Shown piece by piece: positions 4,419 to 10,957 of a DNA stretch of 10,957 nucleotides. The stretch is from NCBI GenBank assembly GCA_046050145.1, contig JBJOQC010000051.1:1-10957 (forward strand). Reading direction: 5' to 3'. This stretch comes from CAYZPE01 sp046050145 (lineage in GTDB: Bacteria; Patescibacteriota; Minisyncoccia; Phycocordibacterales; CAYZPE01). Within the stretch, counting starts at the first letter, position 1; the number at the start of each line of letters is the position of its first letter. A program made the position numbers and the translations under genes. The notes beneath the pieces are model-generated. The model saw only the letters and a program-made list of their open reading frames with translations. It was not told the origin of the DNA and did no database searches.

Positions 4419-5549
4419 CTAGTGGTGTGTATGAGGAATATGCTGATCTTGATATTTTATTTTATAGCCTTTCAACATATATATAGCTAACAATGTGGTA
4501 ATAGGCACGGTCAGAATAAGACCAATACTACCTACAGCCGTTCGAATTATTTCTGTTGCAAAGATCTCTTGGTTAATAATACTTGCCCCCGAAAAATCTG
4601 ATATTGAAAAAAGTAACAACAAAGGAAGTGATGCTCCTGTATATGCAAGGGCTAGAGTATTAACTAATGCACCGACATGCTCTCTCCCAACACGTAAAGC
4701 TTTCTTATAGATTTCTTTTCTTGAGAGATGAGGCGCTGAATTATAAAGCTCACTTACAACAGCAGCTTGAGTTACTGCAATATCATCCAGCACTCCAAGC
4801 ACTCCTATCATAATTCCACCAAGGAGTAACCCAGTAAAATCTAAAGCTCCATTAGTATTAAAATTTAAATACACTGCTTCATCTGAAGCAAAGCCACTCA
4901 AACGAGCAAAAGTAACCGCAAGGTACGCAAGTATTCCTGTCAGCATAACTGCAGATACTGTTCCAAGGAACGCAACAGTTGATTCCCTATTAAAGCCATG
5001 TGTTAGGTAGATTGCAATAAAAAGAATAACCGCTGCAATTATAATACTTGTAAGTACAGGAGGGTATCCCTTGAGAAGACTTGGAACCAAAACATATAAA
5101 ATAACAAAAAAACTACCCATGAGACTCAAAATAGACTTAAGTCCCTGCTTTCCTGAAAAAACCAGAACCACACCAACAAATAAAGCAATAAAAGCAAACA
5201 TCACGCCACGTCGATCTATATCCCTAACAGCATACATTTCCCTACCACTAAGACCATCGATATTGTGACGAAGAAAAAATTTATCACCTGCTTTCAAAAC
5301 AAGAAAATCATTCTCAACTGTTATCATCTTACCTTCCTCTCGACCCTCTAGAATTTCTGCCTTAATAGTCTGATAAATACTTTGAACTTCAGTCCCAGGA
5401 ACATCTCGCTGTTCTTGATTTAAAACTTCTACCACTTTTGCTCTGACAATCTCAACCTTGTCCTGAATAAGCACACCTTCTTGAGCGAACACGGGTATTG
5501 CCTGAAATAATAAGGAGCTACATATTAAAAACAAAAAAATTCCTTTCAT
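4419..5549 (-). CDS. YibE/F family membrane protein
   Basis: This is a 376-residue member of the YibE/F family, multi-pass membrane proteins whose substrate is not established. Visible parts: a signal peptide (1-22, ending VFA-Q), an extracytoplasmic domain (about 23-113), then about seven membrane helices beginning near 116, 139, 165, 192, 240, 293 and 336. The family-typical blocks GVLGVLDDIAVTQAAVV (249-265) and GREHVGALVNTLALAYTGAS (288-307) are well conserved. The C-terminus ends DQHIPHTHH, a short His-rich tail that could bind a metal. The gene follows a Fur-family regulator with a 9-base gap, so the pair is an operon. From this context I infer a role in metal transport or homeostasis. 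The start at 5549 gives a complete signal peptide. Confidence 0.88.
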   Translation of the reverse strand: MKGIFLFLICSSLLFQAIPVFAQEGVLIQDKVEIVRAKVVEVLNQEQRDVPGTEVQSIYQTIKAEILEGREEGKMITVENDFLVLKAGDKFFLRHNIDGLSGREMYAVRDIDRRGVMFAFIALFVGVVLVFSGKQGLKSILSLMGSFFVILYVLVPSLLKGYPPVLTSIIIAAVILFIAIYLTHGFNRESTVAFLGTVSAVMLTGILAYLAVTFARLSGFASDEAVYLNFNTNGALDFTGLLLGGIMIGVLGVLDDIAVTQAAVVSELYNSAPHLSRKEIYKKALRVGREHVGALVNTLALAYTGASLPLLLLFSISDFSGASIINQEIFATEIIRTAVGSIGLILTVPITTLLAIYMLKGYKIKYQDQHIPHTHH

Positions 5550-5558
5550 ACGTACATT

Positions 5559-5975
5559 TTACCCTTTTATACAAGACTTACATGTACCAAATAATTCAAG
5601 AGAATGCTGGTTTATTTTTTCAAACAAGGGAGATTTCTTGAGAACCTGTTTAGAAATTTCATCAACACTACAATTTTCAAAACCTTCTGTTTTGCCACAC
5701 TCCACGCAAATAATATGGTGATGATGATGTCCATCAAACTCATAATGAACTGACCCTTTTCGCAGATCAACTCTTTTCAAAATTCCACTCTTCTCAAAAG
5801 AGGCTAATGTTCTATAAACCGTCACCTGATTAATACGCTTATTACTCAATTTTTTAAAAATATATTCTGCGTCAATAGGCGTACAGTCTTTAGAGAAAAT
5901 ACCTAGAATTGCCAGACGAGCAAGGGTCACCTTTAAACCACTCTCTTTAAGAACCTCTTGTAAGTTTTTTTCCAT
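5559..5975 (-). CDS. Fur-family metal-responsive repressor (Fur/Zur/PerR type)
   Basis: The 138-residue protein has the standard two-domain form. The winged helix spans about 1-80, with LKVTLARLAILGIF and recognition segment INQVTVYRTLASFEKSG (48-64). The dimerisation and metal-binding domain follows. Metal ligands visible are the histidine cluster H83-H87, structural zinc cysteines C90/C93 and C132/C135, and a further C102. The usual regulatory HxH pattern is here expanded to five consecutive histidines. Which metal is sensed cannot be told from sequence; Zur is plausible given its YibE/F partner. It is divergent from the Cys-rich gene at 6102, with a perfect palindrome in the shared upstream region. 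Confidence 0.92.
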   Translation of the reverse strand: MEKNLQEVLKESGLKVTLARLAILGIFSKDCTPIDAEYIFKKLSNKRINQVTVYRTLASFEKSGILKRVDLRKGSVHYEFDGHHHHHIICVECGKTEGFENCSVDEISKQVLKKSPLFEKINQHSLELFGTCKSCIKG

Positions 5976-5988
5976 AGTCTAAGAATAC

Positions 5989-5994
5989 ATTATA
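5989..5994 (-). promoter_or_regulatory. -10 element of the Fur-family/YibE operon
   Basis: The minus strand has a consensus TATAAT 13 bases before the ATG, predicting a very short or nearly leaderless message with no SD. The -35 is weak. The direct repeats ATTTAC at 6014-6001 upstream could be part of an autoregulatory site. Confidence 0.5.
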
Positions 5995-6015
5995 GACACG
6001 GTAAATGTAAATGAC

Positions 6016-6044
6016 TTGCAATAAACTTCTTCTCATGTAAGAAT
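6016..6044 (+). promoter_or_regulatory. Probable promoter of the Cys-rich gene
   Basis: TTGCAA (6016-6021) is followed after 16-17 bases by TAAGAA/AAGAAT (6038-6044) with a TG just before. The predicted start falls at the left edge of, or inside, the palindrome at 6045-6078, a natural place for a repressor to block transcription. Confidence 0.4.
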
Positions 6045-6078
6045 AACTTAGGAGATGCAAATTGTTTGCATCTAAGTT
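6045..6078. promoter_or_regulatory. Perfect palindrome, probable Fur-family operator
   Basis: AGATGCAAA (6053-6061) and TTTGCATCT (6065-6073) are perfect 9-bp arms around TTG, extended by AACTT/AAGTT outside a 3-base bulge. Fur-family proteins bind AT-rich palindromes of about this size; the TGCAAA/TTTGCA core differs from the classical E. coli Fur box. It lies between divergent genes, one encoding a Fur-family repressor. As RNA it would also form a stable leader hairpin, but no U-run follows. Confidence 0.6.
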
Positions 6079-6090
6079 CTTCTAATTGAA

Positions 6091-6097
6091 AAGGAGG
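6091..6097 (+). promoter_or_regulatory. Consensus ribosome binding site AAGGAGG
   Basis: A perfect SD four bases before the ATG at 6102 fixes this start. It is the only strong, well-placed SD in the window; the other genes start without one, which suggests unusually strong translation or a foreign origin. Confidence 0.85.
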
Positions 6098-6101
6098 TCG
6101 T

Positions 6102-6860
6102 ATGTGTAAGACTTGTGAACTTCGTGGAATCAACATGGAACTCTGCCCTCTCGAACTCGATGTGCTGAGAAAAGATATCACCCTACCTCAGAGCTGGAAA
6201 GAACTGGAGGCCCAGGGATTCCATGCTGATCTGGTTGACAGGGCTTACGCCCACACAGCATGGATTGAACGTTCCCAAAATCAGATATGGATTGGGAATG
6301 CACGAGCTTTCCTTTCTGCACTTGGCAAAGGATTTCTTACTCCTTTCGACAAGTCTCCCTTCATGCCAGCTCAAAATGATCCGTACTTTGAACTGAAAAA
6401 GCGAGCTATTGCTTCGTTGCAAGAACTTGCTGATGAATTTGGAAATCGAGTTTCAAGTGTTGTGTGGGATTCATTAGCACACCTTGCAACTCGCACAGAA
6501 CCAGAACAAAAAAAGTCTATCTTGAAGGAAGTTGACACCCTTCCTCATCACTACGGCATTGTTGACACTATGCTTCATGCCATAGGTAAAGTGTACACTT
6601 TTTCTTTACGTGTCCAGTCTGTGTTCTCTGCTCATACCGGCATGATCCTTGTTCATAATTGTGACTGTAATTGCAGCTTACTCAACCTGAAGGCAGTAGA
6701 TGGTGGAGTACGTTTTTCACTTGGAGCTGAAGAGCGCATTGAAGCAACACAGTCTCTCTTCACCCACCAATGTGCAGAGTCGCACCTGATTCTCGACCAA
6801 AAGCTACCCTTCGAATATACAATTACCAAGGAGGCGGAGATACTCTTTGGAAAAAAGTGA
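6102..6860 (+). CDS. Cys/His-rich protein of unknown function, probable Fur-family regulon member
   Basis: I do not recognise this 252-residue soluble protein. Possible metal ligands cluster at both ends: C2-x2-C5 and C15 at the N-terminus, then H185-N-C187-D-C189-N-C191 and H222-Q-C224-x3-H228 near the C-terminus. The middle is mostly helical in appearance, without signal peptide or membrane helix. Base use differs from its neighbours (more GC-rich codons) and it carries the window's only consensus SD, so it is either highly expressed or acquired. It is a single-gene unit between an operator-like palindrome and a strong terminator. Divergence from a Fur-family gene suggests that metal limitation or stress controls it. 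A metal-binding storage or chaperone role is inference. It ends in TGA, showing that UGA is a stop here. Confidence 0.85.
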   Translation: MCKTCELRGINMELCPLELDVLRKDITLPQSWKELEAQGFHADLVDRAYAHTAWIERSQNQIWIGNARAFLSALGKGFLTPFDKSPFMPAQNDPYFELKKRAIASLQELADEFGNRVSSVVWDSLAHLATRTEPEQKKSILKEVDTLPHHYGIVDTMLHAIGKVYTFSLRVQSVFSAHTGMILVHNCDCNCSLLNLKAVDGGVRFSLGAEERIEATQSLFTHQCAESHLILDQKLPFEYTITKEAEILFGKK

Positions 6861-6879
6861 AGAAGTAAAAGAACAATAG

Positions 6880-6907
6880 GGACACTGTGCAAACAGTGTC
6901 CTTTTTT
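6880..6907 (+). terminator. Intrinsic terminator of the Cys-rich gene
   Basis: GGACACTGT/ACAGTGTCC is a perfect 9-bp stem with loop GCAA and six T after it. Confidence 0.95.
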
Positions 6908-6933
6908 ATAAAAATTAACACCCAATACTTACT

Positions 6934-7290
6934 ATGATTTTTGATTTTATTTTAAGTGGAATGTCAGTTGCTGGGATTGCAGTTATCTGGAGAAACTGGC
7001 TAGAAGATCATTCGAACTGGAATATATGGATTAAAAAATACTTAGGTAAGGGTCATAAAATACTTACCTGCGGATCATGTTTCACATACTGGCTTGCACT
7101 CACACTTACACTTACCACAAAACCACTTGGACTATGGCTACCCTTCGGTGTTGAATTTAATATTTTAAATGCAGCATTACAATGGATGGCCTTATCTTGG
7201 TTAGGTGTATTCTTACGTTTTTCCTATGTAGCACTGCAAGAACTTGTTGCTTATCAGGTTCATACATTAAAAAATCATATTCACAAGTAA
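6934..7290 (+). CDS. Small membrane protein with CxxC at a helix boundary
   Basis: The 118-residue protein has an N-terminal membrane helix (about 3-20). A helix (about 49-62) begins with TCGSCFTYWLAL, carrying C46-x2-C49, and a further helix spans about 76-98. The C-x2-C-x3-W pattern at the mouth of a helix is reminiscent of DUF1360-type small membrane proteins (CPxCxGFW), but I cannot assign a family firmly. The soluble loop HSNWNIWIKKYLGKGHKI lies between the first two helices. No SD precedes it, and the gap to the upstream terminator is 26 bases. The function is unknown. A terminator-like hairpin follows. Confidence 0.7.
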   Translation: MIFDFILSGMSVAGIAVIWRNWLEDHSNWNIWIKKYLGKGHKILTCGSCFTYWLALTLTLTTKPLGLWLPFGVEFNILNAALQWMALSWLGVFLRFSYVALQELVAYQVHTLKNHIHK

Positions 7291-7317
7291 AGCGGTTTAC
7301 TTGTTTCGGCCAGCAAA

Positions 7318-7340
7318 AAATCCCCTTTCGGGGATTTATT
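7318..7340 (+). terminator. Terminator-like hairpin after the small membrane protein
   Basis: AAATCCCC (7318-7325) and GGGGATTT (7330-7337) form an 8-bp stem with loop TTTC. The T tail is short (TTTATT). Confidence 0.65.
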
Positions 7341-7346
7341 GGCGCG

Positions 7347-7470
7347 GCCGAGCGGAATTTCACTACTCACTCCTTCGTCGCTCCGTTTTAAAACCAGGCG
7401 GTTTTAATATTTCCTCCACGGGAAACCAGCTGGTTTCCCGACCCCTTCCTTGGTTCAAGTCCGCTCGGCA
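7347..7470 (+). other. tRNA-like segment interrupted by palindromes
   Basis: GCCGAGCGG (7347-7355) pairs perfectly with CCGCTCGGC (7461-7469), followed by A as in a tRNA acceptor and discriminator. Just before the 3' arm is GGTTCAAGTCC (7452-7462), a standard T-loop motif. The sequence recalls a class II tRNA such as Leu (GCCGAG...GGTTCAAGTCC...CTCGGCA). However, the D and anticodon regions are replaced by two perfect hairpins, TTAAAACC/GGTTTTAA (7388-7407) and the 22-base palindrome centred in GGGAAACCAGCTGGTTTCCC (7419-7440). It lies between two terminators, so it may be an expressed RNA. It could be a tRNA with an insertion, a tRNA pseudogene, or an unrelated hairpin RNA. Confidence 0.45.
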
Positions 7471-7479
7471 TCATAAAAT

Positions 7480-7518
7480 AATATAAAAAACCTGGGACAA
7501 ACCCAGGTTTTTTATATT
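7480..7518. terminator. Strong bidirectional terminator
   Basis: A perfect 17-bp stem (7480-7496 with 7502-7518) has loop ACAAA, with A6 on one side and T6 on the other inside the stem. It serves the tRNA-like unit from the left and the RHS-DUF559 operon from the right. Confidence 0.92.
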
Positions 7519-7553
7519 ACTGCGCGGACTAGTGGATGATGTTAGAACTAGAA

Positions 7554-7895
7554 TTATGACTTCAAGTTCTCTCCTATCTTATTTGGGGCATTTTGAGCAA
7601 TATGAGTTATAGCTTCTACAATTTCTTCTAAATTGGTCTCTATAGCCTCGTTTGTAATATGTTTGGTAAAGAAACCATCCTTAAAAGAAAAGTAATCTCG
7701 ATTTAAGTCAGCGATGACTGTCTCTGGTCTAGTAACATGGTGTACCCCGTCAACTTCAATATACAACTTATCTTTGGGTATATAAATATCTATATGTTTA
7801 TGACCGTCCCAGTGTTCAACCTTCAATTCTACTCCCTTATTAATTAAGGCATCTATCAAAAGTTGAGTATGTCTAGTTGGAGTTACATTTGGCAT
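7554..7895 (-). CDS. DUF559-like endonuclease (PD-(D/E)XK fold)
   Basis: The 113-residue protein matches the DUF559/Vsr-like restriction-endonuclease fold by eye. Its N-terminal helix (RHTQLLIDALINKG) is followed by strand LKVE (E27), then KHIDIYIP (D36) and LYIEVDGVHH (E47-x-D49), forming the acidic nuclease core. The helix ...ADLNRDYF... and C-terminal helix ETNLEEIVEAI complete the fold. It is the last gene of the cluster that starts with the RHS protein, 16 bases after the DUF695-like gene, and lacks an SD. In other genomes such small nucleases are often solitary or linked to mobile or defence DNA. Its substrate and relation to the RHS protein are unknown. Confidence 0.75.
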   Translation of the reverse strand: MPNVTPTRHTQLLIDALINKGVELKVEHWDGHKHIDIYIPKDKLYIEVDGVHHVTRPETVIADLNRDYFSFKDGFFTKHITNEAIETNLEEIVEAITHIAQNAPNKIGENLKS

Positions 7896-7911
7896 TATGA
7901 TTTTAAAAAAA

Positions 7912-8346
7912 CTACTGGGTAAAATTCTTATACGTTTCCCAATCTCGATCCTCTTTCAACATAAACTGCAATTCACGACTGTCATTGATATGTTTTTCGA
8001 TTATCTTTATCGTATGTTCAATTTCTTTAGGTTTCCACTCCGCAACATAGAAAACAAACTCCCGTATTCGCTGTGTAGTAATAGTGACAGCATGCAGAGC
8101 TCTATATTCAGTTTGTAATTCTAATTTCAACCGATCTTCAATCTTCCACAACTGATTCGCCTCAGTATCAGTTGGCAACCCTAGCTCAGTTGGCTGAAGA
8201 AATGGAACTGCCACTCCAGCCTGGAAAGGAAGAAGTTTAATATTTTCAGGCGTATTTATACTAGTCCGAAAACTTATAACAGCGGGATAGTTGTCGATAG
8301 ATACCTGAAGAACTTTCCAATCATTTTCCTGGAGTGAGTTTGTCAT
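7912..8346 (-). CDS. DUF695-like protein
   Basis: I start this 144-residue protein at 8346 (MTNSLQENDWKVL), four bases after the stop of the upstream gene. A longer open frame to 8439 would overlap that gene by about 90 bases and its extra residues look artificial. The segments VSIDNYPAVISFRTSI, a central LELQTEYRALHAVTITTQRIREFVFYVA, and the end FMLKEDRDWETYKNF resemble DUF695, a family of small soluble proteins without known activity. Tight coupling to the PH-like gene and to the RHS gene suggests a shared task, possibly immunity or toxin handling, but this is inference from position only. Confidence 0.65.
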   Translation of the reverse strand: MTNSLQENDWKVLQVSIDNYPAVISFRTSINTPENIKLLPFQAGVAVPFLQPTELGLPTDTEANQLWKIEDRLKLELQTEYRALHAVTITTQRIREFVFYVAEWKPKEIEHTIKIIEKHINDSRELQFMLKEDRDWETYKNFTQ

Positions 8347-8350
8347 AAGA

Positions 8351-8776
8351 TTATTTTTGCTCAAGAATTCTCTTAGCGTGAGCAATTGCCTCCTTGCCGT
8401 ATAATCTTTCTCCAACACTAGTTGTCTTACTTTTTCCATTTATTACAGCACGAATATTTAGACCTTTGCCAAAACCTAATCCTCCTCTTAAAAGATTTCC
8501 GTATTGTACTGCTTGTATATTATTCGCTTGAATAACTGTCACCTGAAAACCTAAAAAATAACTTGTGACATGATCATGTCCAATTTCTAGCCTCATTCCA
8601 AAAGGAATAAGAGCTATTAACATCGCCATTCCAGAAAGGACTGCAAATCCAATCCATTTTTCCGTTGTTATAGGACTATCTCCCAGGAAAAAGACAACAC
8701 TTAAAATTATAGGCACAACCAGCAATAGTGCGTTGTAAGATTTATTTGCTTTATATATCTTTACTTTAGTATCCAT
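8351..8776 (-). CDS. Membrane protein with bacterial PH-like domain
   Basis: The 141-residue protein has two closely spaced membrane helices (about 14-32 and 41-59). A C-terminal cytoplasmic domain (about 62-140) follows, whose pattern (LEIGHDHVTSYFLGFQVTVIQANNIQAVQY ... GKEAIAHAKRILEQK) resembles bacterial PH or YdbT-like domains. It follows the RHS gene with a 5-base gap and precedes the DUF695-like gene with a 4-base gap. The function is unknown. A two-helix membrane protein right after an RHS tip rich in glycine and hydrophobic residues would suit an immunity protein against a membrane-active toxin, but no sequence feature proves this. Confidence 0.6.
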   Translation of the reverse strand: MDTKVKIYKANKSYNALLLVVPIILSVVFFLGDSPITTEKWIGFAVLSGMAMLIALIPFGMRLEIGHDHVTSYFLGFQVTVIQANNIQAVQYGNLLRGGLGFGKGLNIRAVINGKSKTTSVGERLYGKEAIAHAKRILEQK

Positions 8777-8781
8777 ATTGA

Positions 8782-10957
8782 TTATTTGTTAATTGTAGTA
8801 GGAGTTGATTGCGATGTAGATACCCAGGATCCTGTTCCGAAATTAAACGTTCCAACTCCCGGACCAAAATTGTAAGTTCCAGCAAATGTACCACTGCCGG
8901 TATTGCCTATACCTAACGCTTTAGCTGCACTTTGAGCTGATGCAGCTCCACCATTAGCACCACCGAAGTTGGTACCCCCAACAAGCTGACCTACATAGTT
9001 CGACATAGCATCTACTCCTAATATCTGCGCATTTTGTTGTGTATGTTTTCCAAAATAAAAAGCATTCGTCCCAAGATTAGGTGATCGACCAGGAACCGAC
9101 GACACTCCTTTCAATAGCCCGAAAGTAAGACCTCCAAAAAATGTGTCTGTAATAAATGATTTTAAGGTGACAGATTGTCCTAATGTATAATTGCCTCCTG
9201 CACCTGTTATGCCAGATGCAAGTCCAACTGTACCGATTTGAGCTGTTATACCAAATCCTGTCACAAGACCTCCTGTACCCGCAACGATTGCACCCTGAAT
9301 TCCTCGAACTGCGTATATCTCCGGACTTGAAAGATTACTATAAAATGCACCCGCACTAAATCCATTCGTATTAATATTGTTATATACATCATAACCATAC
9401 TGCCCAAGCATCGCTGCACCTGCCCCTATCAGACAATGCGGACACCTTCCACTCGGATCTTTGCTTGTTATAGGATTATTTCCCGCATAACTATAGCTGT
9501 TCAACAATTGTGGACTTCGTAGAATGTTTTTCCCTTCTTGGGAAATCCCAACCTCCCAAAACACCGGATCCTGACTCAAGAACTGCCCTCTCGCACTTTC
9601 GTAGTAACGAGCATTGAGATAATTCAAATCTGACTCATCATCAAGTCTTTCACCAATATAGTAACGATTAGTTGAATCAGTACCTGAACTGATCCTTTCA
9701 TTTCCATACGGATAATAATCAAGAACTTGGACAGCTTCACCATTTTCATCTGTCACAACATTTGTTCCTCCAAGATGGTCAATGTGAACATAGTTGGTAC
9801 TTGTAGCAATACCATTACCTTCAACCGTTGCAATGAGAATACCTGTGGTGTCAAAGATGTGTCTTGTGGTTGTAGCTCCCTTAGTATCAAAGTACATACT
9901 TGGATAGGTGGTCGTAGCGTTTCCTGTTACTTTCCATACTCTTTGCACTGTATGATCATATGCGTATGTAGTTGTAGCGCTACCAGTTTGTCCTGAAGCA
10001 GTCATTCTGTTTCTGTAATCCCATATGTATCCTTTGTTTCCAAATGACGTGAGGTTTCCGTTGTTGTCATACACGAGTGTTGTTCCGTTTATATCAGTTG
10101 TGGCATGAGGATTGATATATCCTGTCTCTCCGTATGTGTATGTGCCTTGATCAGACTTAGTGAGAATGTTTCCGATTGAGTTATATGTATATGTTTGGGT
10201 ATATGGTGTTGAAGTTGCAGCTGTTGTTGAAGCTGAAGTGAGGCGGTAGAGGTCATCGTATCCGAAGACGACTGCTTTTCCTGCGCCCGTTTCAGAGACA
10301 TCGAGCATGTTAGTGATATTTCCTACCGTGTCATATGTATATGAAATGTCTTGAAGCAACCCTTCTTCAGCTGCAGTGTGTTCAACTACTAACTTAGGAT
10401 CTTTTGCGGTACCTGTTTCATCAGCAAAGCGAGGTCGTAAACGTGACTCACTATTTGAGACCCATGTGCCAGTAAAGCTCTGATTGAAATCCCAACTATG
10501 CATACCTCCAAGGAATGTATTGCTTGTTTTATTAATTGCAGAAATACCAGTACCGTTCAAAGCAATATCGTTATATGTAGAATTATTATCTGTGTACGTA
10601 CTCAAAGCTTTTGAACCATAACTTGTTCTTGTGAATGCATTTTGATAATCGCTTGAAGTTAAACTTGAAGCGCTTGAAGGATTTACTGGAGTTATGTAGA
10701 CATCAAAGTTACCTAACGTATTAGCATTTGAATTCACAACAAGAGAGAAGGTTGCGGAGCTCACAGTGTCAGCATCAGGAATTGATGATGTATCAAAACC
10801 CCAAATTGATCGCCGATTGCCTTTAAATTGATCAGTAAGACCAACAGATGCGTCCACCTCAGGAGCAGAGCTAATAGTATCGGTTGCCTCAGCACCAGTA
10901 CCATTACCAGCGGCTATTGTAGTAAAGCCTTCATTAACACCCTCACGATATACTACG
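8782..10957 (-). CDS. RHS-repeat protein with DNRLRE-like N-terminal domain (N-terminus off right edge)
   Basis: About 724 residues are visible and the frame is open to the right edge, so the GTG at 10857 is not the start. Numbering from that codon: a DNRLRE-like beta domain (about 14-160; RRSIWGFDTSSIPDADTVSS to DPKLVVEH); YD repeats (172-350; YTYDTVGNIT, YTYNSIGNIL, LVYDNNGNLTSF); the RHS core (356-470). The core has HIDHLGGTNVVTDENGEAV, YLNARYYESARGQFLSQDP and NNPITSKDPSG. RHS cores form a shell that encloses a variable C-terminal tip, often a toxin. The tip here (471-691) begins CPHC, is glycine-, serine- and asparagine-rich with hydrophobic stretches, and shows no nuclease or other catalytic motif I know. 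Large RHS surface proteins are known from CPR genomes. Three small genes follow in the same direction with gaps of 4-16 bases. Confidence 0.92.
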   Translation of the reverse strand, partial: VVYREGVNEGFTTIAAGNGTGAEATDTISSAPEVDASVGLTDQFKGNRRSIWGFDTSSIPDADTVSSATFSLVVNSNANTLGNFDVYITPVNPSSASSLTSSDYQNAFTRTSYGSKALSTYTDNNSTYNDIALNGTGISAINKTSNTFLGGMHSWDFNQSFTGTWVSNSESRLRPRFADETGTAKDPKLVVEHTAAEEGLLQDISYTYDTVGNITNMLDVSETGAGKAVVFGYDDLYRLTSASTTAATSTPYTQTYTYNSIGNILTKSDQGTYTYGETGYINPHATTDINGTTLVYDNNGNLTSFGNKGYIWDYRNRMTASGQTGSATTTYAYDHTVQRVWKVTGNATTTYPSMYFDTKGATTTRHIFDTTGILIATVEGNGIATSTNYVHIDHLGGTNVVTDENGEAVQVLDYYPYGNERISSGTDSTNRYYIGERLDDESDLNYLNARYYESARGQFLSQDPVFWEVGISQEGKNILRSPQLLNSYSYAGNNPITSKDPSGRCPHCLIGAGAAMLGQYGYDVYNNINTNGFSAGAFYSNLSSPEIYAVRGIQGAIVAGTGGLVTGFGITAQIGTVGLASGITGAGGNYTLGQSVTLKSFITDTFFGGLTFGLLKGVSSVPGRSPNLGTNAFYFGKHTQQNAQILGVDAMSNYVGQLVGGTNFGGANGGAASAQSAAKALGIGNTGSGTFAGTYNFGPGVGTFNFGTGSWVSTSQSTPTTINK

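Noticed and set aside
8347..8439. Longer start for the DUF695-like protein
   Set aside because: It would overlap the upstream gene by about 90 bases; the ATG at 8346 fits the 4-base coupling seen elsewhere in the cluster.
9727..10301. Open frames overlapping the RHS gene in other frames
   Set aside because: Low-complexity Thr/Ser codon runs of the RHS gene create Cys- or Gln/His-rich shadow frames; the RHS reading is clearly the coding one.

Overview
The window looks like chromosomal DNA of a Patescibacteria (CPR) bacterium, probably Parcubacteria/Paceibacteria. It is AT-rich, genes are small and tightly packed, most starts lack a Shine-Dalgarno (SD) sequence, and the pyrG, prfB, ftsE and ftsX products read like CPR forms. 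TGA is used as a stop and an RF2 gene is present, so the code appears standard. Lineage is inferred from remembered protein character, not from a search.

Layout. 1-3104 (minus): the housekeeping series prfB, ftsE, ftsX, pyrG, transcribed right to left; pyrG runs off the left edge. A large imperfect palindrome and a terminator hairpin lie between ftsX and pyrG. RF2 lacks about 75 residues of its N-terminal domain compared with E. coli RF2. 3133-3483 (minus): a stand-alone structured RNA of about 350 nt with its own extended -10 promoter and a strong terminator, directly upstream of prfB. It carries exact copies of two nearly universal 16S rRNA loops, the 790 loop (h24) and the 690 loop (h23), in the reverse of their 16S order and on new stems. 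This is the most unusual item in the window. 3539-3990 (plus): three tandem 38-nt repeats resembling the 5' part of a tRNA, then tRNA-Thr(GGU), then a structured tail that repeats the tRNA's 3' end, then a terminator. 3990-4418: AT-rich intergenic DNA with hairpins and two possible tiny ORFs.

4419-6907: a metal-response-like locus. A Fur-family regulator and a YibE/F membrane protein run leftward. A Cys/His-rich protein of unknown function runs rightward behind a perfect palindrome that looks like a Fur-family operator. 6934-7290: a small membrane protein. 7347-7470: an RNA-like segment with tRNA acceptor and T-loop pieces around perfect palindromes, closed by a strong terminator. 7554-10957 (minus): an operon-like cluster running leftward from a large RHS-repeat protein (N-terminus off the right edge), then a PH-like membrane protein, a DUF695-like protein and a DUF559-like nuclease. 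This is the arrangement expected of a polymorphic toxin with accessory or immunity genes, but that role is inferred.

The genes form three themes: translation and division (prfB, ftsEX, pyrG, tRNA, the rRNA-mimic RNA), metal homeostasis (Fur, YibE/F, the Cys-rich protein), and surface/conflict functions (RHS cluster).
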